From NCBI GenBank assembly GCA_016271365.2, contig CM057452.1:831574001-831638000 (forward strand): a stretch of 64,000 nt of DNA, read 5' to 3'. Source of the stretch: Neoceratodus forsteri (taxonomy: Eukaryota; Chordata; Ceratodontiformes; Ceratodontidae). The notes under the pieces were generated by a model. The model was not told the DNA's origin. It worked only from the letters and a program-made list of their open reading frames with translations, and ran no database searches. The first letter of the stretch is position 1. Each line of letters begins with the position of its first letter. This document shows positions 44,581 to 56,539 of the stretch, in pieces. Made by a program: the position numbers and the translations under genes.

Positions 44581-45650
44581 ATTTGTTAGCTCATTTTTGT
44601 CTGTTCCTTGCTTACCAATACAGCAATGTTTTATGTTGTGTTTTTTATTACAGTTATAGTTACCGATATATATTGGGTGGCTGGGTATTGGTACAGTTAT
44701 TGGGTAAAGACTTAAATTTTACCAATGTGTTTTACTAAGCTGCGTTACACAGATTTGAGTATGCTGCTTCCCACCACTATTCCTTAATTTTAAGATTATT
44801 ATTTCTCCATCCTTTCTGAACTTCATTTCCAATATACAAAATGAAGCTGGTCTCATAAGAGGGAACAGGGAGCATTATTTGTCAATTTAGTTTCAACAAC
44901 GCCCCGTTTTGGGGTTTTTTTTTGTATGAAATTTATAGCTGCTATCACTAGTTGCGCAATATGTTCTGCGCCCTACATTTGTTTTATTAGGTGGATGCTC
45001 TCTTGGGAAATAGTGATTCATGACGAAAGTAAGCATTTATTGTTATATGCGGCACAAGGGGAGGCTGTGACTATGATGGAATAAGGGAACTCACAATGTA
45101 CTTTCTACTGTATATTCTGGCCCCATGGAGCTCACTTTCTGTGTGCCATATGTGATTCATTATTCACTGTTTTAGGTACAAGGTTTGGTTACTTCCCTCT
45201 ATGATGTACCTGTTGGGAAGGGATCTGTAATCTCCTTACTAACTGTCCTAGTTGGTATGATTTGTCAGCATTAACCTTCCACCAATTGTTTCATGTTATG
45301 TAATTTACTACTGCTTTAAAATGGAAAACTTAAGTTTAAAAAAAAAAAAAAAATTATGTTTGGCCACCTATGGAAGGGATCATATTTTGCCAAGGGGCTA
45401 GCCACTCGATCCTTTCCACTTCCTGACTCTTCAATCCACCCCTGTGCTCCAATATTTTGTGATGTCATTATAGGACCAGCACATGGGTGTGCTCCATGCA
45501 AGTCTATGAAGCATCATTTTAAAAGCTATTTTCCTGATTTTATTCCAACTTTTGGTACAAATCGAAGCCAGTATTCAAGTAACAAGCACGTTGTTTATTG
45601 ACTACTAGCTTCGATTTGTACCAAAAGTCAAATAAAAATCGGGAAAATAG

Positions 45651-46223
45651 TTTTTTTTTTTTTTTTTGTATTATCTTTTTTTCCACCCACGTGCTCTTTC
45701 CCCCCTGAACTCTTCTGTCCTTGCCTGGCCCTCCTCTAGTCCCCAGATCGCAGCCGACCCCCGGGATATCCCAGTGTATCCCTTCACCGGGCAGGTCCTT
45801 CTCCTCCGAGGGGGAAGGCACCGGGGGGAGGGTAGCCCCAGCACATCCTTCTAGGGCCCGGGGGTGCTGCTGGGGAACAGGAAGCACCGGGAAGGTGCTG
45901 GAGGCCCTTAGGAACAGACAGCCATCATCCGGAGGGCCAGCGAGCGATTTTCCTGGTTTTCTGTTTGGGGGTAGCGTAGTGATGTCACGGCATACACCGA
46001 CATCCACTCCTCCCCCAGTTAGTAGTGGGCCATGCGTCCTGTGATACTCCCAGCCTCCGCTAGGAGCCAGCAGGCGCCGGACCAGCCCCCTGCCCTCCAC
46101 CCGGAGAAGGAGAGCTGTCCCTGGGACGCTCAATCCTTCTCCCCGGCCAGCCCTCCAGTGACCCAGGCCCGTTCTCGTCGCTGGCGTATGCGGAAATCCA
46201 ACCGCTGCGCCAGCAGGCCGAAC
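45651..46223 (-). mobile_element. CpG-rich retroposed insert of unknown source
   Basis: Flanked by the 8-mer gaaaatag (45643-45650 and 46224-46231). A T-run at 45651-45667 is the minus-strand poly-A. The minus-strand start reads GTTCGGCCTGC then TGGCGCAGCGGTTGG, which resembles a tRNA/SINE A box at the expected offset. No clear B box follows. The body is GC- and CpG-rich, unlike its neighbours. The frame spanning it on the minus strand extends into the flanks, so I do not treat it as a gene. Confidence 0.65.
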
Positions 46224-46504
46224 GAAAATAGCTTTTAAAATGACGCTCCACAGACTTGCATGGAGCACACTCCTGCACTGGTCCTTTAATGACATCACAA
46301 AATGTTGGCGCACTGGGGCAGATAGGAGAGTCAGGGAGTAGAAGGGATTGAGTGGCTAGCCCCTCGGGGGGAAAAATATGATTCCTTCTCTTCCTTATGG
46401 GGCTAAACATAATATTTTAAAAATGCAATGGAGGAACTCCCATTTAGGTAAGGGAGACTCCTGCTTGTTTTGCAGTGCATCAAGAAAGGTGCTCTTTAAA
46501 GACA

Positions 46505-47494
46505 GCCAGTAAGAGAACACTATTATATCCAATACAATAACTGCTTGTTTCCAGTTGGGTTGAATGCCATTTACAGTTTCTAACACTTACAGACCTTAAC
46601 TATTATCTGCAAAGTAATTCATTGCACAAAGAACTAAGCAGGCTTTGTGCCAACTTCTTGACAGCAGTGAGACTTTCTACAAGTATCTGCAAACTATGAA
46701 ACCTGGCAGCTTCATTTACTCAGTATATCCTGATTCACTTCATCAAGGTCTAGAAAGTGTTCACGGTATGTTTTAACCAGGAGATCAAAGCTTCTCCTTC
46801 AACAGGAGTCAATCCATCTCCCTGCAGCTTTCTCACTTACCAAAGTCCTTCTGCCCTTCAGGACCATTCTATACATTTGTCAGACCCATGTGCATAGGAA
46901 CTGTTCTCACTTGCTTAACATGCAGAAGAGATGAGGGAAAACTAAAGGGTCAAAGTCTGTACCATTCCAAGCAGCATATTATCAGATTAACAATATACCT
47001 CTTGCCTTCACATATGCACTAACCCTTTGCCATGAAATATACAATATTTATTAACAGGGATCATTTGAAATGGCAACCCCTCCTTCCCCCCAAATACATT
47101 ACCAGAAAGAGAACATCCTTACGTCCAATACAATAATTGCTTGTTCCCAGTTTGGTTGAATGCCATTTACAGAATCTAACACATACCTTAACTATTATCT
47201 GCAAAGTAATTCATTGTACAAAGAAATAAGCAGGCTTTATGCCAACTTTTTCACAGCAGTGAGACTTTCTACAAGTATTTGCAAACTATGAAACCTGGCA
47301 GTTTCATTTACTCCAAAGTCCTGCTTCACTTCATCAAGTTATAGCAAGTGTTCATGGTATGTTTTAACCAAGAGATCAAAGCTTCTCCTTCAACAGGAGT
47401 CTATCTCCCCCCAGCTTTCTCCCTTACCAAAGTCCTTCTACCCTCAGGAACATTTTATTTACATTTGTCAGACTCACGTGCATAGAACTGTTCT
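46505..47494. repeat. Tandem segmental duplication, offset 596 bp
   Basis: Copies 46505-46912 and 47101-47494 share long blocks such as ccttaactattatctgcaaag, gcagtgagactttctacaag, gatcaaagcttctccttcaa and ccaaagtccttct. Small indels and substitutions separate them. A 188-bp spacer lies between. No coding feature. Confidence 0.88.
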
Positions 47495-47599
47495 GTAAGA
47501 ATTGTAAGGATACAATTACAATCTCTCAAAAATTATGAATGGATGGGAGCGCAGGGCCTTAAAAAACTTCATTAATGCATCAGGTAGGGTTCCAGATTT

Positions 47600-48270
47600 C
47601 CAAAATGGTGAACATGAATTGCATGTGTCCTGAGTAAGGAGACAACCCAGAGGGGAAGTGGCGAGCGCATAAATATGAAGTGGGTAAAAATCATTTACAG
47701 CAAATTCAACCTTCCAGTGGGAGGTATATCCTGGAGTAGAACACAGGCAAGATCACCTGTAGATGTGCTGCCATGGCATATCTATACAGGTGTGGAAGGT
47801 TAACCCCACCCCTGTCTTTAGGCAGCTGAAGCACTGAGAATTTAATATGGGGGGAGACTCTGGCCCAGATATTGTGGGAAATCTATTTATCCCTGGAGAT
47901 AGGTTTTATCTAGTAGGACAGGGAGGGTTTGTATGTAATAAAATACCCCTGGTAGAACATTTTGACGTATTATCTCGACGTGGTTTAGGAAACCTAGAGG
48001 GGGATCTGGGACAAATGTTGTAAATCTTGCTGGATGGCGGTGGTTATGGGGTTGTAGTTAAGGAGAGCTAGGCAATCAAGTTTTTCAGACAGAGTGACAC
48101 CCAAATATTTAAGAGCAGTTCTGGTCCATCGGAAGGTCAACCTAAACTGCAGGGCCTGTGACGGGGCAAAACCGAATGTTAAAACCAGTTATTTGACTTC
48201 CAGTGATGTCAGGATAGCAATGACTGCCTGAACGTGGGACTCCGGGCTGGCACTAACATAAATCTTAAAA
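47600..48270 (-). pseudogene. L1 ORF2 fragment (post-RT thumb region)
   Basis: Minus strand: SASPESHVQAVIAILTSLEV (the segment after the RT catalytic motif), then ALKYLGVTLSEKLDCLALLN, QQDLQHLSQIPL, KMFYQGYF and GGVNLPHLYRYAMAAHLQV. This is the same block order as the plus-strand L1 at 54300-54720. Stops are frequent. It is preceded by a short piece of module-like sequence (gggagcgcagggcc, ttcattaatgcatcag) at 47548-47590. Confidence 0.68.
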
Positions 48271-48427
48271 CATCGACCTCTTTGAAAGATGCAGTCACCC
48301 CGCTAAAGTGACCAGATCGAAAGTCAACACTTCAAGGCCACCAGAAACACCAACCTACAAACTGAGGGAGCTAATATTAAAATACTAATCTACTAAAACC
48401 CAAGCCGAGGAGGCCGTCCCAGAAAGT

Positions 48428-49150
48428 ATGGCCACAAAGCAGCTTCCTGAAGCCAAGGACCTGGTAGCCACAATCCTGCAGATGGCTTGCACAGTCACTA
48501 ACGTTTACAAAACCTTAACCGACCTGCGATTGGACATTAATAGTATCCAACACCGAGCGGATCAACTTGAATTAGGGCTGTCGGCAGTCATTAAACAAAC
48601 CGATCGCTACGATCACCTCATGTTGTACTTATTGGCTTGGGAGAGGGAACTCCAACACAAACTGGATGATCTTGAATGGCAGCAAAACTTCCAACTTTAT
48701 GGCATTCCAGAAGGGGCTGAAAGTAAGGCACCCAGTGTAATCAACTTCATACAAACAGTTTTGAAAGAAGCCCTTAACTTACCAGACGACCTGAACCTCA
48801 GCAAAGACAAAGCCCATAGATTGCTTTCACTCAAACCCACCAATGTTGGGGTCAGGCCCTAATCGTTTATTATTATATTTACCTACTACTCAAGAAAAGA
48901 GGAAGTGCTCAACAGGGCTTGGAAAATGAAAGACATTAAATACCAGCAGTTCCGTATATCCAGCAACAACGATAATACTTTCTGGGCCCATACTGAAGCA
49001 GCTGAGGAGTAAAAATCTGAAGGCCCAGATTCTGCACCCAGCCCGTCTTAAGGTGGAAACAGATCGGGGTCTCCAGGTGTTTCCCGATCTTTTGGCCGCA
49101 AAACCCTTCTTGGATGACCTGAGAATCGTCACACTTGCCCTCCTAAAAGA
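48428..49150 (+). pseudogene. L1 ORF1 protein relic
   Basis: The frame to 48862 has a coiled-coil-like LTDLRLDINSIQHRADQLEL, then LDDLEWQQNFQLYGIPEGAE, the start of the L1 ORF1p RRM. Next are INFIQTVLKEALNLPDDLNL and KDKAHRLLSLKPTN. After a frame change, YYSRKEEVLNRAWKMKDIKY and QQFRISSNNDN give the end of the RRM and the C-terminal domain. This is the RNA-packaging protein of L1. It is broken by a shift near 48860 and stops after 49010. Confidence 0.75.
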
Positions 49151-51505
49151 ACAGCTGGAGAAGGACCTCATTCAATCAGCATGGACCGTTGCCTAGAAAG
49201 GTTACAAAAGAAAAGGTACCCAGAACGCAGTCCCTAACTCCAACCTCCGCGCCAATATCTTGGCCACGCTTAAACCATACAGTACTGCAGCTCCAGTGTT
49301 GGGACTGACAGAAGGCCCCAATGAAGACAACCAGCGTTCTCTGGCACGTGTAAAACTGGCATCGCACAACCAGGAAATCTGACTGAAATATGGCATTGAT
49401 TACCTTTGTTGCAGAACTTGATCCTGGACTTCGGTTTCCCCCAAAGCATCTCTCTTCTACCTCACGCTGAATTTTCGATAGTGCGGCTGTCTTGGTTCCC
49501 TGCCAAGTGTCACTCTGGACACAATAATTCTCCTTTGCCTTAAGGCAGGCAGGTGAGATCGCTCTGATTAACTTCAAGCTACTACCAGAACGCTGACACC
49601 GAGATTGTCTGTTTGGCAGTTATTTTGGGGGGGAGGGGACGTGGAGAACAGAGGGATCACAATGACAATGCTCGAAGTGAAACAGCAGGGTTTGTTGACA
49701 CTGGCTTACCCAGAGGAAATGTTTTCCTTTTTTCTTCTGTGAATGTTATTATTAGAAAAGTGGCTGGGTATATTAAAGGCTGTCACGCAGAGGGCATTTG
49801 GTGTGTGCTGGGGGGCACTGAGGTTTTGAAGTTTTGAGAAATTGCTTGTTATATTTTATCTTTGGCTAATCCTTTATTAGTTGGGAATTAGCTGCACACA
49901 CTGGCTGAAGCATGGGGGCAAGCCAAATAGATACACGAGTCCTCCGAAACAAGTCCTACTGAGCCCATGGTGCCGTTTAGCCCATAGGAACTGCGAGGGG
50001 TAGGGCTGCTCTCGGCCGGCAACAGGTCCTGGGTATTCCAGAGACCTTATATCGCAGCTTCCAGAAACCACCTGTAGGGGGCCACGGTGGCTTAAAGGCA
50101 GCACCACAATGCTAAACCAGCAGGTTCATTTTTCCCCTCATAGATTTCAGAGGGGGGTCTCCAGAATTGAGTGGTCGAACCAACTGATACTGGTACTAAA
50201 CCATTGTCATCACAAGTGGGCCACTCCGGTGCTCGAATTGGGAGCCAACACTATTAGACCTTGTGCTTACCTGACATAGGTGATACCTCTAGAGATAAGT
50301 GTTCAACTGAAGCTAAGAGGTAACATATCCACCCAATACCACCAAAGGGTAACAGGTGCCTAAGACAGGCCCTACCCAGGCAATACCCATGGACTGCCTG
50401 ACCTTGGAAGCTCAGTGCGGCTAGTATTAGAGCCAGCACATATTGGGGATATCCTGCTGCCCACAACTGGGACAGCTGTTACCTACTTTCAAGAAGTTCT
50501 TCTCCCCAAAGTTCAGACGGGGTACAATTTTAGATAGGTTATTACTTAGTATTAGAAAATGGGCTAAGAAATATCGGGGCTCTGATTGGCTGATAGCTCT
50601 GCCAAGGTAGGCGTCTATCAGACAACAGAGCCCAGGTATTAAAAGTGCCAGTATCAACCAACCTGATGACCAATATCAGTGTGCCCAAGGAATGTTCGGT
50701 TTTAAATAGCCGCCATGTTTTCTCTTCTTTAGTGAATGATCCCCCCCCCCTCAAAATATGGTCACGATCTGTTAAATGTTCCTATTTTTACCGTGCCAGA
50801 AAAACAGTTTTTGGTTTTTTTTAAATATCATTATGCTTCTGTAGCACATATCATGCTTACCTCTGAGTTCAAACACAGCCAGCTCCAGATCGCCAACTCT
50901 ACTATAAACCCCCACCGATCATGGGTCCATCTTGTGGTACAACAGAAAAGCAAAAGCAAAACAAACAAAAAAACTTTACTGAAATCGTTGCTGACAACAC
51001 TTTCGATGTCTTGCTCGCTACGCTGCTTTTTAAACCTCGGTGAACTGAAGTCGGTTAGCTGACGCCTTCACATTCCATCCCAACTCAAACTGAAAACAGG
51101 AACAAAAGCCTTCTTTAAACAGAAATGTACCTGGGACAGGACACGCAGCAAGCTAATTTTCTCCCGCTTTTGTTTTGTTGGAACAATTTGGTAGGGGATC
51201 CATAGTCCCTCGCTATGAAGAGTCAGTGTGCCTCACGCCGCACCTCTGACTGCAGCTTCAAAAAAAGAAAAAACAGTCCTCTGAGGTACAGTCGCGCTCC
51301 TGCTGCCATTCCATCAGGATTGTTGCCTTCCAGCTGCACTTCTCCACTCTGTTGCTTGCCTGTGAATGATGATCCAGTTTATCTTTTTTAAAATAAAGTA
51401 AAATGCATTATGTGTATTCCAGCAGTGAAAGTGCTGTTGGTGGTGGGGGGGGTCTTTTACTATGTATATTGCGGTCCGGTTGCCAGGAAGTATGACGGCA
51501 AACAA

Positions 51506-51547
<42 letters not shown>

Positions 51548-51767
51548 TGTGGTTTGGAGGAACAACAGAGACACTACGAAAGACAAGCAATTTAATTAAT
51601 GTGTGTGTGTGTGTGTGTGTGTGTCAACCATTACAACCATCTCTAATGAAGGCAGAGGAACTATTTTATTACAAAACCACAGTTTTTACATTTATAAAAC
51701 AACGTTTGGAAAAAAAAGCATTTTTTCAAACACCTATAATATAGTGGCCCATTTGTGCTAATATCTT
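49151..51767. other. Inter-ORF stretch of the L1 with unassigned insertions
   Basis: 49151-49860 probably still contains L1 (end of ORF1 and spacer). 49870-51500 holds sequence I cannot assign. Near 50375-50450 a strip (gaccttggaagctcagtgcggctagtatta, in two parts) weakly recalls 5S rRNA, but not enough to call. No gene seen. Confidence 0.4.
51508..51624. repeat. (GT)n microsatellites
   Basis: Two GT runs, 51508-51547 and 51600-51624. Cys/Val or Thr/His frames across them on either strand are repeat artefacts. Confidence 0.97.
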
Positions 51768-51900
51768 TCCAGCGGTATTGTGCTATAACGGACCTTCCAG
51801 GCTATAGGCCCTCCGCCTGTGGGCCGGGTCTCATTACGCCCCTGGGCGGTCCGGTATAGCACAATACCGCCCACCCTGTTGGGTATTATTGCTTACGTAG
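51768..51900. mobile_element. Palindromic MITE-like element, copy 1
   Basis: Arms gcggtattgtgctataacggacc (51773-51795) and ggtccggtatagcacaataccgc (about 51848-51870) are inverted with one mismatch. The right end is ggtattattgcttacg. The same ends, in the opposite orientation, occur at 57010-57172. Confidence 0.78.
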
Positions 51901-52039
51901 TGTTTGTCATAGTGAACTGTTTGTTAAAAAATTTTAAGTTTAATTGAGTTTACTATAGGAAAGATTGTTTCCTTTGTATGCAAAGACAGAATCGGGGCGC
52001 TGAGGGGCTCGCATCTTTCATTACAGGGTTTTTATTTTT

Positions 52040-55000
52040 TGTTACTAATTTTAAGTATGGCAAACTTAAGACACAAAAGCTATCAAGAACATCAATGGGA
52101 TTAACAATCCAATTAAGAAGAAATTAATTCAGAAATGTATTAGAACACAGAAATGTCAGTTTGTATTTTTGCAGGAGACGAATCTCACACCCTCGGAGGC
52201 AGTAAAACTTTAAGCAGATCATACCCTGTGATGTATCATGCCTCAATGGAAAAAGGGAAAAACAGGTGGGTGGCAATTCTATGTCGGCCTCCCTGCCATT
52301 TAAAGAGGAACAGGTGGTGGTGGACCCAAGGGGGGGGGGAGGAGTTATCCTAGTGGTTGGGAGAGTGCAGGATACGCAGATATCCCTTCTGAATGTTTAT
52401 GCCCCTTTCTACTCTGACCTAATTAAGATGGTGACCAAACAGGCGAAGGGAGTGTTGCTGATGAGGGGGTGACGGGAACCTTACCTTAAACAGGAGGCTG
52501 GACACAACCTCACACATACCAACTTCAGGGACCCACATAGCTAAACACTTCAGTAAACTTCTCAGGGAAATGGGCCTGCTGGATATCTGGAGGGAAAGGT
52601 ACCCTAATGCTAGGGATTATACCTGTTACTCTTCCAGATATAAAACATATTCCCATATCGATATGTTCATGACCTATGATAGGGATTTATCCAAATTTGG
52701 GCACACTTGGGTGGGAACAGCAGTCCATTCACATCACCAGCCGCTGTTTGTGGATCTTGATCTCTCCCTACCAAAACAGAGAATGATCTGGCACTTGAAT
52801 ACCTCCCTGTTGAGGGACAAAGACACTGTAGAAAGGCTGCGGGGGGGGGGTCATCACAGACAGTGCCTTTGAACTCTAACCTAGGTACCACTCCACAAAT
52901 AATCTGGGATACAATAAAAACAATGCTAAGGGGCAAACTTATCTCAATATGTACTTTCAAGCAGAAAGAAAGGAGATCCCAGTTGGAACAACTCACCACA
53001 CAATTAAGACACTTAGAATCGAAACAGAAACAAAAGTGGTCCAAGCAAACTGATGGGGAGATTAAAGAAACCAGAAACCAGATTCAGAAAATTCAGACAG
53101 ACAGATATGGAAAAAATCCCTTAGTTACTTAAAACAATCATACTATGAGGGAGGTCCGAGGGCTACCAAAATACTGGCATACAGACTCTGATAATGGCAG
53201 GCTAAAGCCACCATTACAAAAATTAAACATCCTAAATCAGGCACCCTGTCATATAAAAGTGACCAAACTGTGGAAGCGTTTCTTAGCTACTACAAGAGTC
53301 TGTACCAGCCTCAGTGCAAATCTCCCCCCACTGAGAATAATAATTTTTTGGACAACCTAAATATTCCCACCTTGAAGCAGGAGCAGCTGCAGGTCCCAAC
53401 AGCCCCTATGTGGCTTTCTGAAATCACCAGAGCTATCCAGCACCTTAAATCAGGCAAGTGCCCGGGCCCGGATGGGTTCAGTGGAGAGATCTATAAATCA
53501 CTAGCTAAGGAGCTAGCTCCCCATCTTCTGCAGGCCTTTAACGAGGTTTGAGTGGAGGGGGGTGCGGCTCCTCCCTCCTGGAGTTATGCTACCATTACAG
53601 GCCTGCACAACAGGGCAAGAACCCAGTAGAATGTGGGTCATACCATCCCATCTCACCACTCAATGTGGACTATAAGGTTTTCACCTCTAACTGCCACCAG
53701 GCTGAACAGCCTCCTCTCACAAATAGTCTCTCAGGATCAAACTGGGTTCATTACTGGTAGACAGGCCCCAGATAGTATCAGGCATACAATAAATATTATA
53801 AACAAAATTTCTCAGGACAAGACCCCGGCTTGTGTCATGAGTCTCGATGCCCGAAAAGGCATTCGATAAGGTGTCTTAGCCCTTTATGTTTGCAGTCCGG
53901 GACAGATTTGGCTTTCCACAGGCCATGATCTGTGCCCCCCAGGGCCCTGTACACAGCACTGCAGGCATACATCAGACTTAATGGTAGCATATCTGACAGA
54001 TTCCCGCTGAGTAGGGGTACTCGACAGGGATGTCCCTTATCACCCTTGCTGTTCGACCTTTACATAGAACCCCTGGCCTGTGCTGTTAGAGAAAACCCCC
54101 ATATTACAGGGGTTACGGTAGGGGAAGTCGAACACAAAAATTTCCCTCTTCATGGACGATGTCCTACCCTACATCACTAACCCAAACCAGTCTATTTCTC
54201 AGATCTGGAATACTCTGGAGGAATTTGGCTTTCATGCAGGTTACTCTCTAAATAAAGAAAAAACAGAAATTCTCAGGTTTTTCTACCAGCCCCCTCAGAA
54301 TATAACAAAACTCCTTCCACTGAATTGGAATAAACAAAAAATTAAATATCTGGGGGTGCAACTCACAAAACAACTTATCAAACTTTTTTCCTCAAACTAC
54401 GGCCCATTACTGATGCAGCTTCATCAAGATATTGCAAAATGGGATATTCTGAACTTACCGTTACATTCCAAAATCCAAACTGTAACTATGAACATTCTCC
54501 CCAGATTTGTATAATTTTTCAATCCCTCCCGATAAATATCCCCGAGAAACAATTCACGGCCTGGCAGAAAGTCATATCCAGATTCATTTGGTACCCTGGG
54601 AAACCGAGATTAAAAATGCAGATTATTCAATCAGGTAAATCAGTTGGGGGATGAGCGATTCCTAACCTCGAAGACTACTGCTTGGCTGCCCAGCTGAGGA
54701 ACGCACTATTATGGAGTTCCATGTCACACAAGGCACACTGGAAGGATATTGAGATATTCCTCACCTCACTGAGGGCCCACCATTGGGGGCTACAGTGTAG
54801 GACTGCCTCTTGTGGAGGGAGGAAGGCCCCACTCTTTTGGATGTGGTACACACATCAAAGATGACCCACAGACTCTGGGTCAAATACAAGTTAGAGAGGG
54901 CAATTTGGTCCCTCCAGTGGTTTGCGTGGTCCGAAAAATTCCCCCCTGCTAAGATGGACCTGGCATTTAGACAATGGGCCAGACTCAGCCTATGCCGGTT

Positions 55001-55900
55001 GGGTCAGATGACCTCAGGGGACACCCTGCAGGATTTTCCAACCATTAAGCAAACATTCCACCTTAGAAACTAGGACCACTATGGGTTCCTCCAACTTAGG
55101 TCATACATCCAAACTGTCAAAAAAGAAGGGGGCAAACACATCCACATTGACCATTTGCTTGAGGTGATCCACTCCATAATGTCGGGGGGGCTCCAGAAGG
55201 GACACATCTCTGCTCTGTACAGAGCCGTTAGACAGCTTTATGCGGGTTGCACTCTGCAAATAAAAACTAGCTGGGTGGGGGAGGCTGGCTTAAACTTTTC
55301 CGCAGAATGGGCTACTATATTTCAATCGGCAAACAAAACTACCCTCTCGCCCAACTGCAGAGATTTTGCCTGGAAGGTGAGGGTGAGACACTTCTATATA
55401 CCTGCTATCCAACATAAATGGGGGAGAGGACTTTCCGCCCGGTGCTGGAGAGGCTGCGGGGCCCAGGTGGCACATCACTGACACATATTTTGGGAGTGTG
55501 AGGTTGTACAGCCATTCTGGAGACAGATCACGCAGGTCTTAGAAGACCCATTTTTATGTCTCCCTCTGCTCTCACTGGAGAACTTGGTCCTGGGCCTGCC
55601 CCCCACAGAGGTAAGAGGGGCTGATAGACTTTACTTATGGAACATTCTCCTGGCAGCTGCCCACAAGGTGGTCACCAGGAAATGGCTGTCCCCCGACCCA
55701 CCCACTATTTCTCAATGGCACTCAATAATTAGGGAAATTCAGGATATGGAGGAACCCATAAAACAAACAACAAAACAAAAATGTTTGTCCGTAGATGGGC
55801 TAAATGGGTCACAACACTCAGCCATACCTCAGAGTCCACATGGAACAGAGATTCAGAACGTGTATGGGGGGGCCCATTGTTCTAGCAGAAGCTAGCTTGA
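52040..55900 (+). pseudogene. L1 ORF2 relic: endonuclease, reverse transcriptase, C-terminus
   Basis: Endonuclease start near 52075: NINGINNPIKKKLIQKCI, then FLQETNLTPSEAVKL, LLNVYAPFYSDL (about 52400), and YKTYSHIDMFMTY (about 52640). RT: LKSGKCPGPDGFSGEIYKSL (about 53445-53505), QIVSQDQTGFITGRQAPDSI (about 53715-53775), MSLDARKG where an Asp-x-x-x-AFD motif is damaged, RGTRQGCPLSPLLFDLYIEP (about 54015-54075), and MDD at about 54152, where the catalytic F/YxDD would be. C-terminus: KIKYLGVQLTKQL, MNILPRF, and GCGAQVAHH near 55460 for the Cys-rich end. Numerous frame breaks; inactive. Confidence 0.85.
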
Positions 55901-56194
55901 AGCTGAAAGAGGGCAGACCCAGAGCCAGGGAGGATGAAGAAGGGGAAAGCCCACCATGACTCTGGATTGGAACTGAGGTGAGAGGACCTCCTGCACACTA
56001 AGATATCCTACATCATTTTTGACCGAATTAGTTTATAGTAAAATGCTTCTTTGTATTTGAAATGGAACAAGGACATTACTGATAGAAGCTGTGTACCTTA
56101 TGCGTGTATTTTTATTGTTTGACTAATGCTCCACACCAACTGAATGTATGTAAACTCAAGACTTTCAATAAACTCAAATTAAAAAAAAAAACAC

Positions 56195-56510
56195 AGTTAT
56201 TTGTGGTATTTAAACAAGACTCAGTCAACTCTTCATACTGTTGCAAGATACCCCAGACCCTAGGCAAGGACTTCTCCAAAGATAATAAGGTAAGAAGGAT
56301 GTCATCTGCAAAGACAGCAACTTGTATACTTGTATTCCCGCCCCCACCCGAAACACATGATTGCTCTCTCTGTACAGATGGAGACTGCTAAAGGCGCTAC
56401 AGAGAGAGGAAATAACAATGGGAAGGGGACAGCCCTGGCTGGACCCATGTTAAAGGGTTATGGGGTCCGACAGCCCACCAGTGACCTGAATGAACATTTG
56501 CTATTTTGTT
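56195..56510 (-). pseudogene. L1 ORF2 reverse transcriptase fragment
   Basis: Minus strand: GSSQGCPLPIVISSLC (motif B region, normally RQGCPLSPLLF), then VAVFADDILLTLLSLEKSLP with the catalytic FADD intact. Next comes WGILQQYEELTES. It is a separate L1 copy, facing the poly-A end of the plus-strand L1 that stops at 56185. Confidence 0.72.
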
Positions 56511-56539
56511 TTCTATTTAAAACAGCTTAATAAAGTTCA

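Larger units (their letters stand above)
43092..45352 (+). mobile_element. ORF1-only L1 derivative (HAL1-like), complete with target duplication
   Basis: Starts ggggggcgtggcttagcagc, a typical L1-like 5' start, and ends in a 16-base poly-A. The 9-mer attatgttt flanks both sides (43083-43091 and 45353-45361). It codes only for an L1 ORF1-like protein; no endonuclease or RT motif lies in its 2.26 kb. HAL1 (half-L1) elements in mammals share this organisation. A hAT MITE interrupts it at 43471-43896. Confidence 0.75.
42985..46520. repeat. Foldback element split by two retroposed insertions
   Basis: Left arm: 42985-43091 plus 45353-45562. Loop near 45563-45605. Right arm: 45606-45650 plus 46224-46520. 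Pairs include aaagcacctttctcgc with aagaaaggtgctcttt, gagttcctccattgcattttt with aaaaatgcaatggaggaactc, and gtgctccatgcaagtctatg with agacttgcatggagcacac. Also the inner ttttggtacaaatcgaagc with gcttcgatttgtaccaaaa. Removing the two insertions restores arms of about 300 bp. Confidence 0.8.
48271..56185 (+). mobile_element. L1 element, long but decayed, with internal insertions
   Basis: ORF1 at 48428-49150, ORF2 at 52040-55900, 3' end with ttcaataaactcaaatt and a poly-A at 56174-56185. The 2.9 kb between the ORFs is too long for an L1 spacer and holds later sequence, including the palindromic MITE at 51768 and CA/GT repeats. The exact 5' start is unclear. Confidence 0.7.

Noticed and set aside
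45540..46313. Long minus-strand open frame of 257 codons
   Set aside because: It runs across the target duplication, the poly-A tract and both foldback flanks, so it is a chance frame over an insertion, kept open by GC-rich sequence.
50375..50450. 5S rRNA-derived SINE
   Set aside because: Only a weak run of matches to the 5S internal region; the flanking parts of 5S are not recognisable.
51314..51744. Thr/His and Cys/Val frames on both strands over GT repeats
   Set aside because: Same artefact as other dinucleotide repeats.
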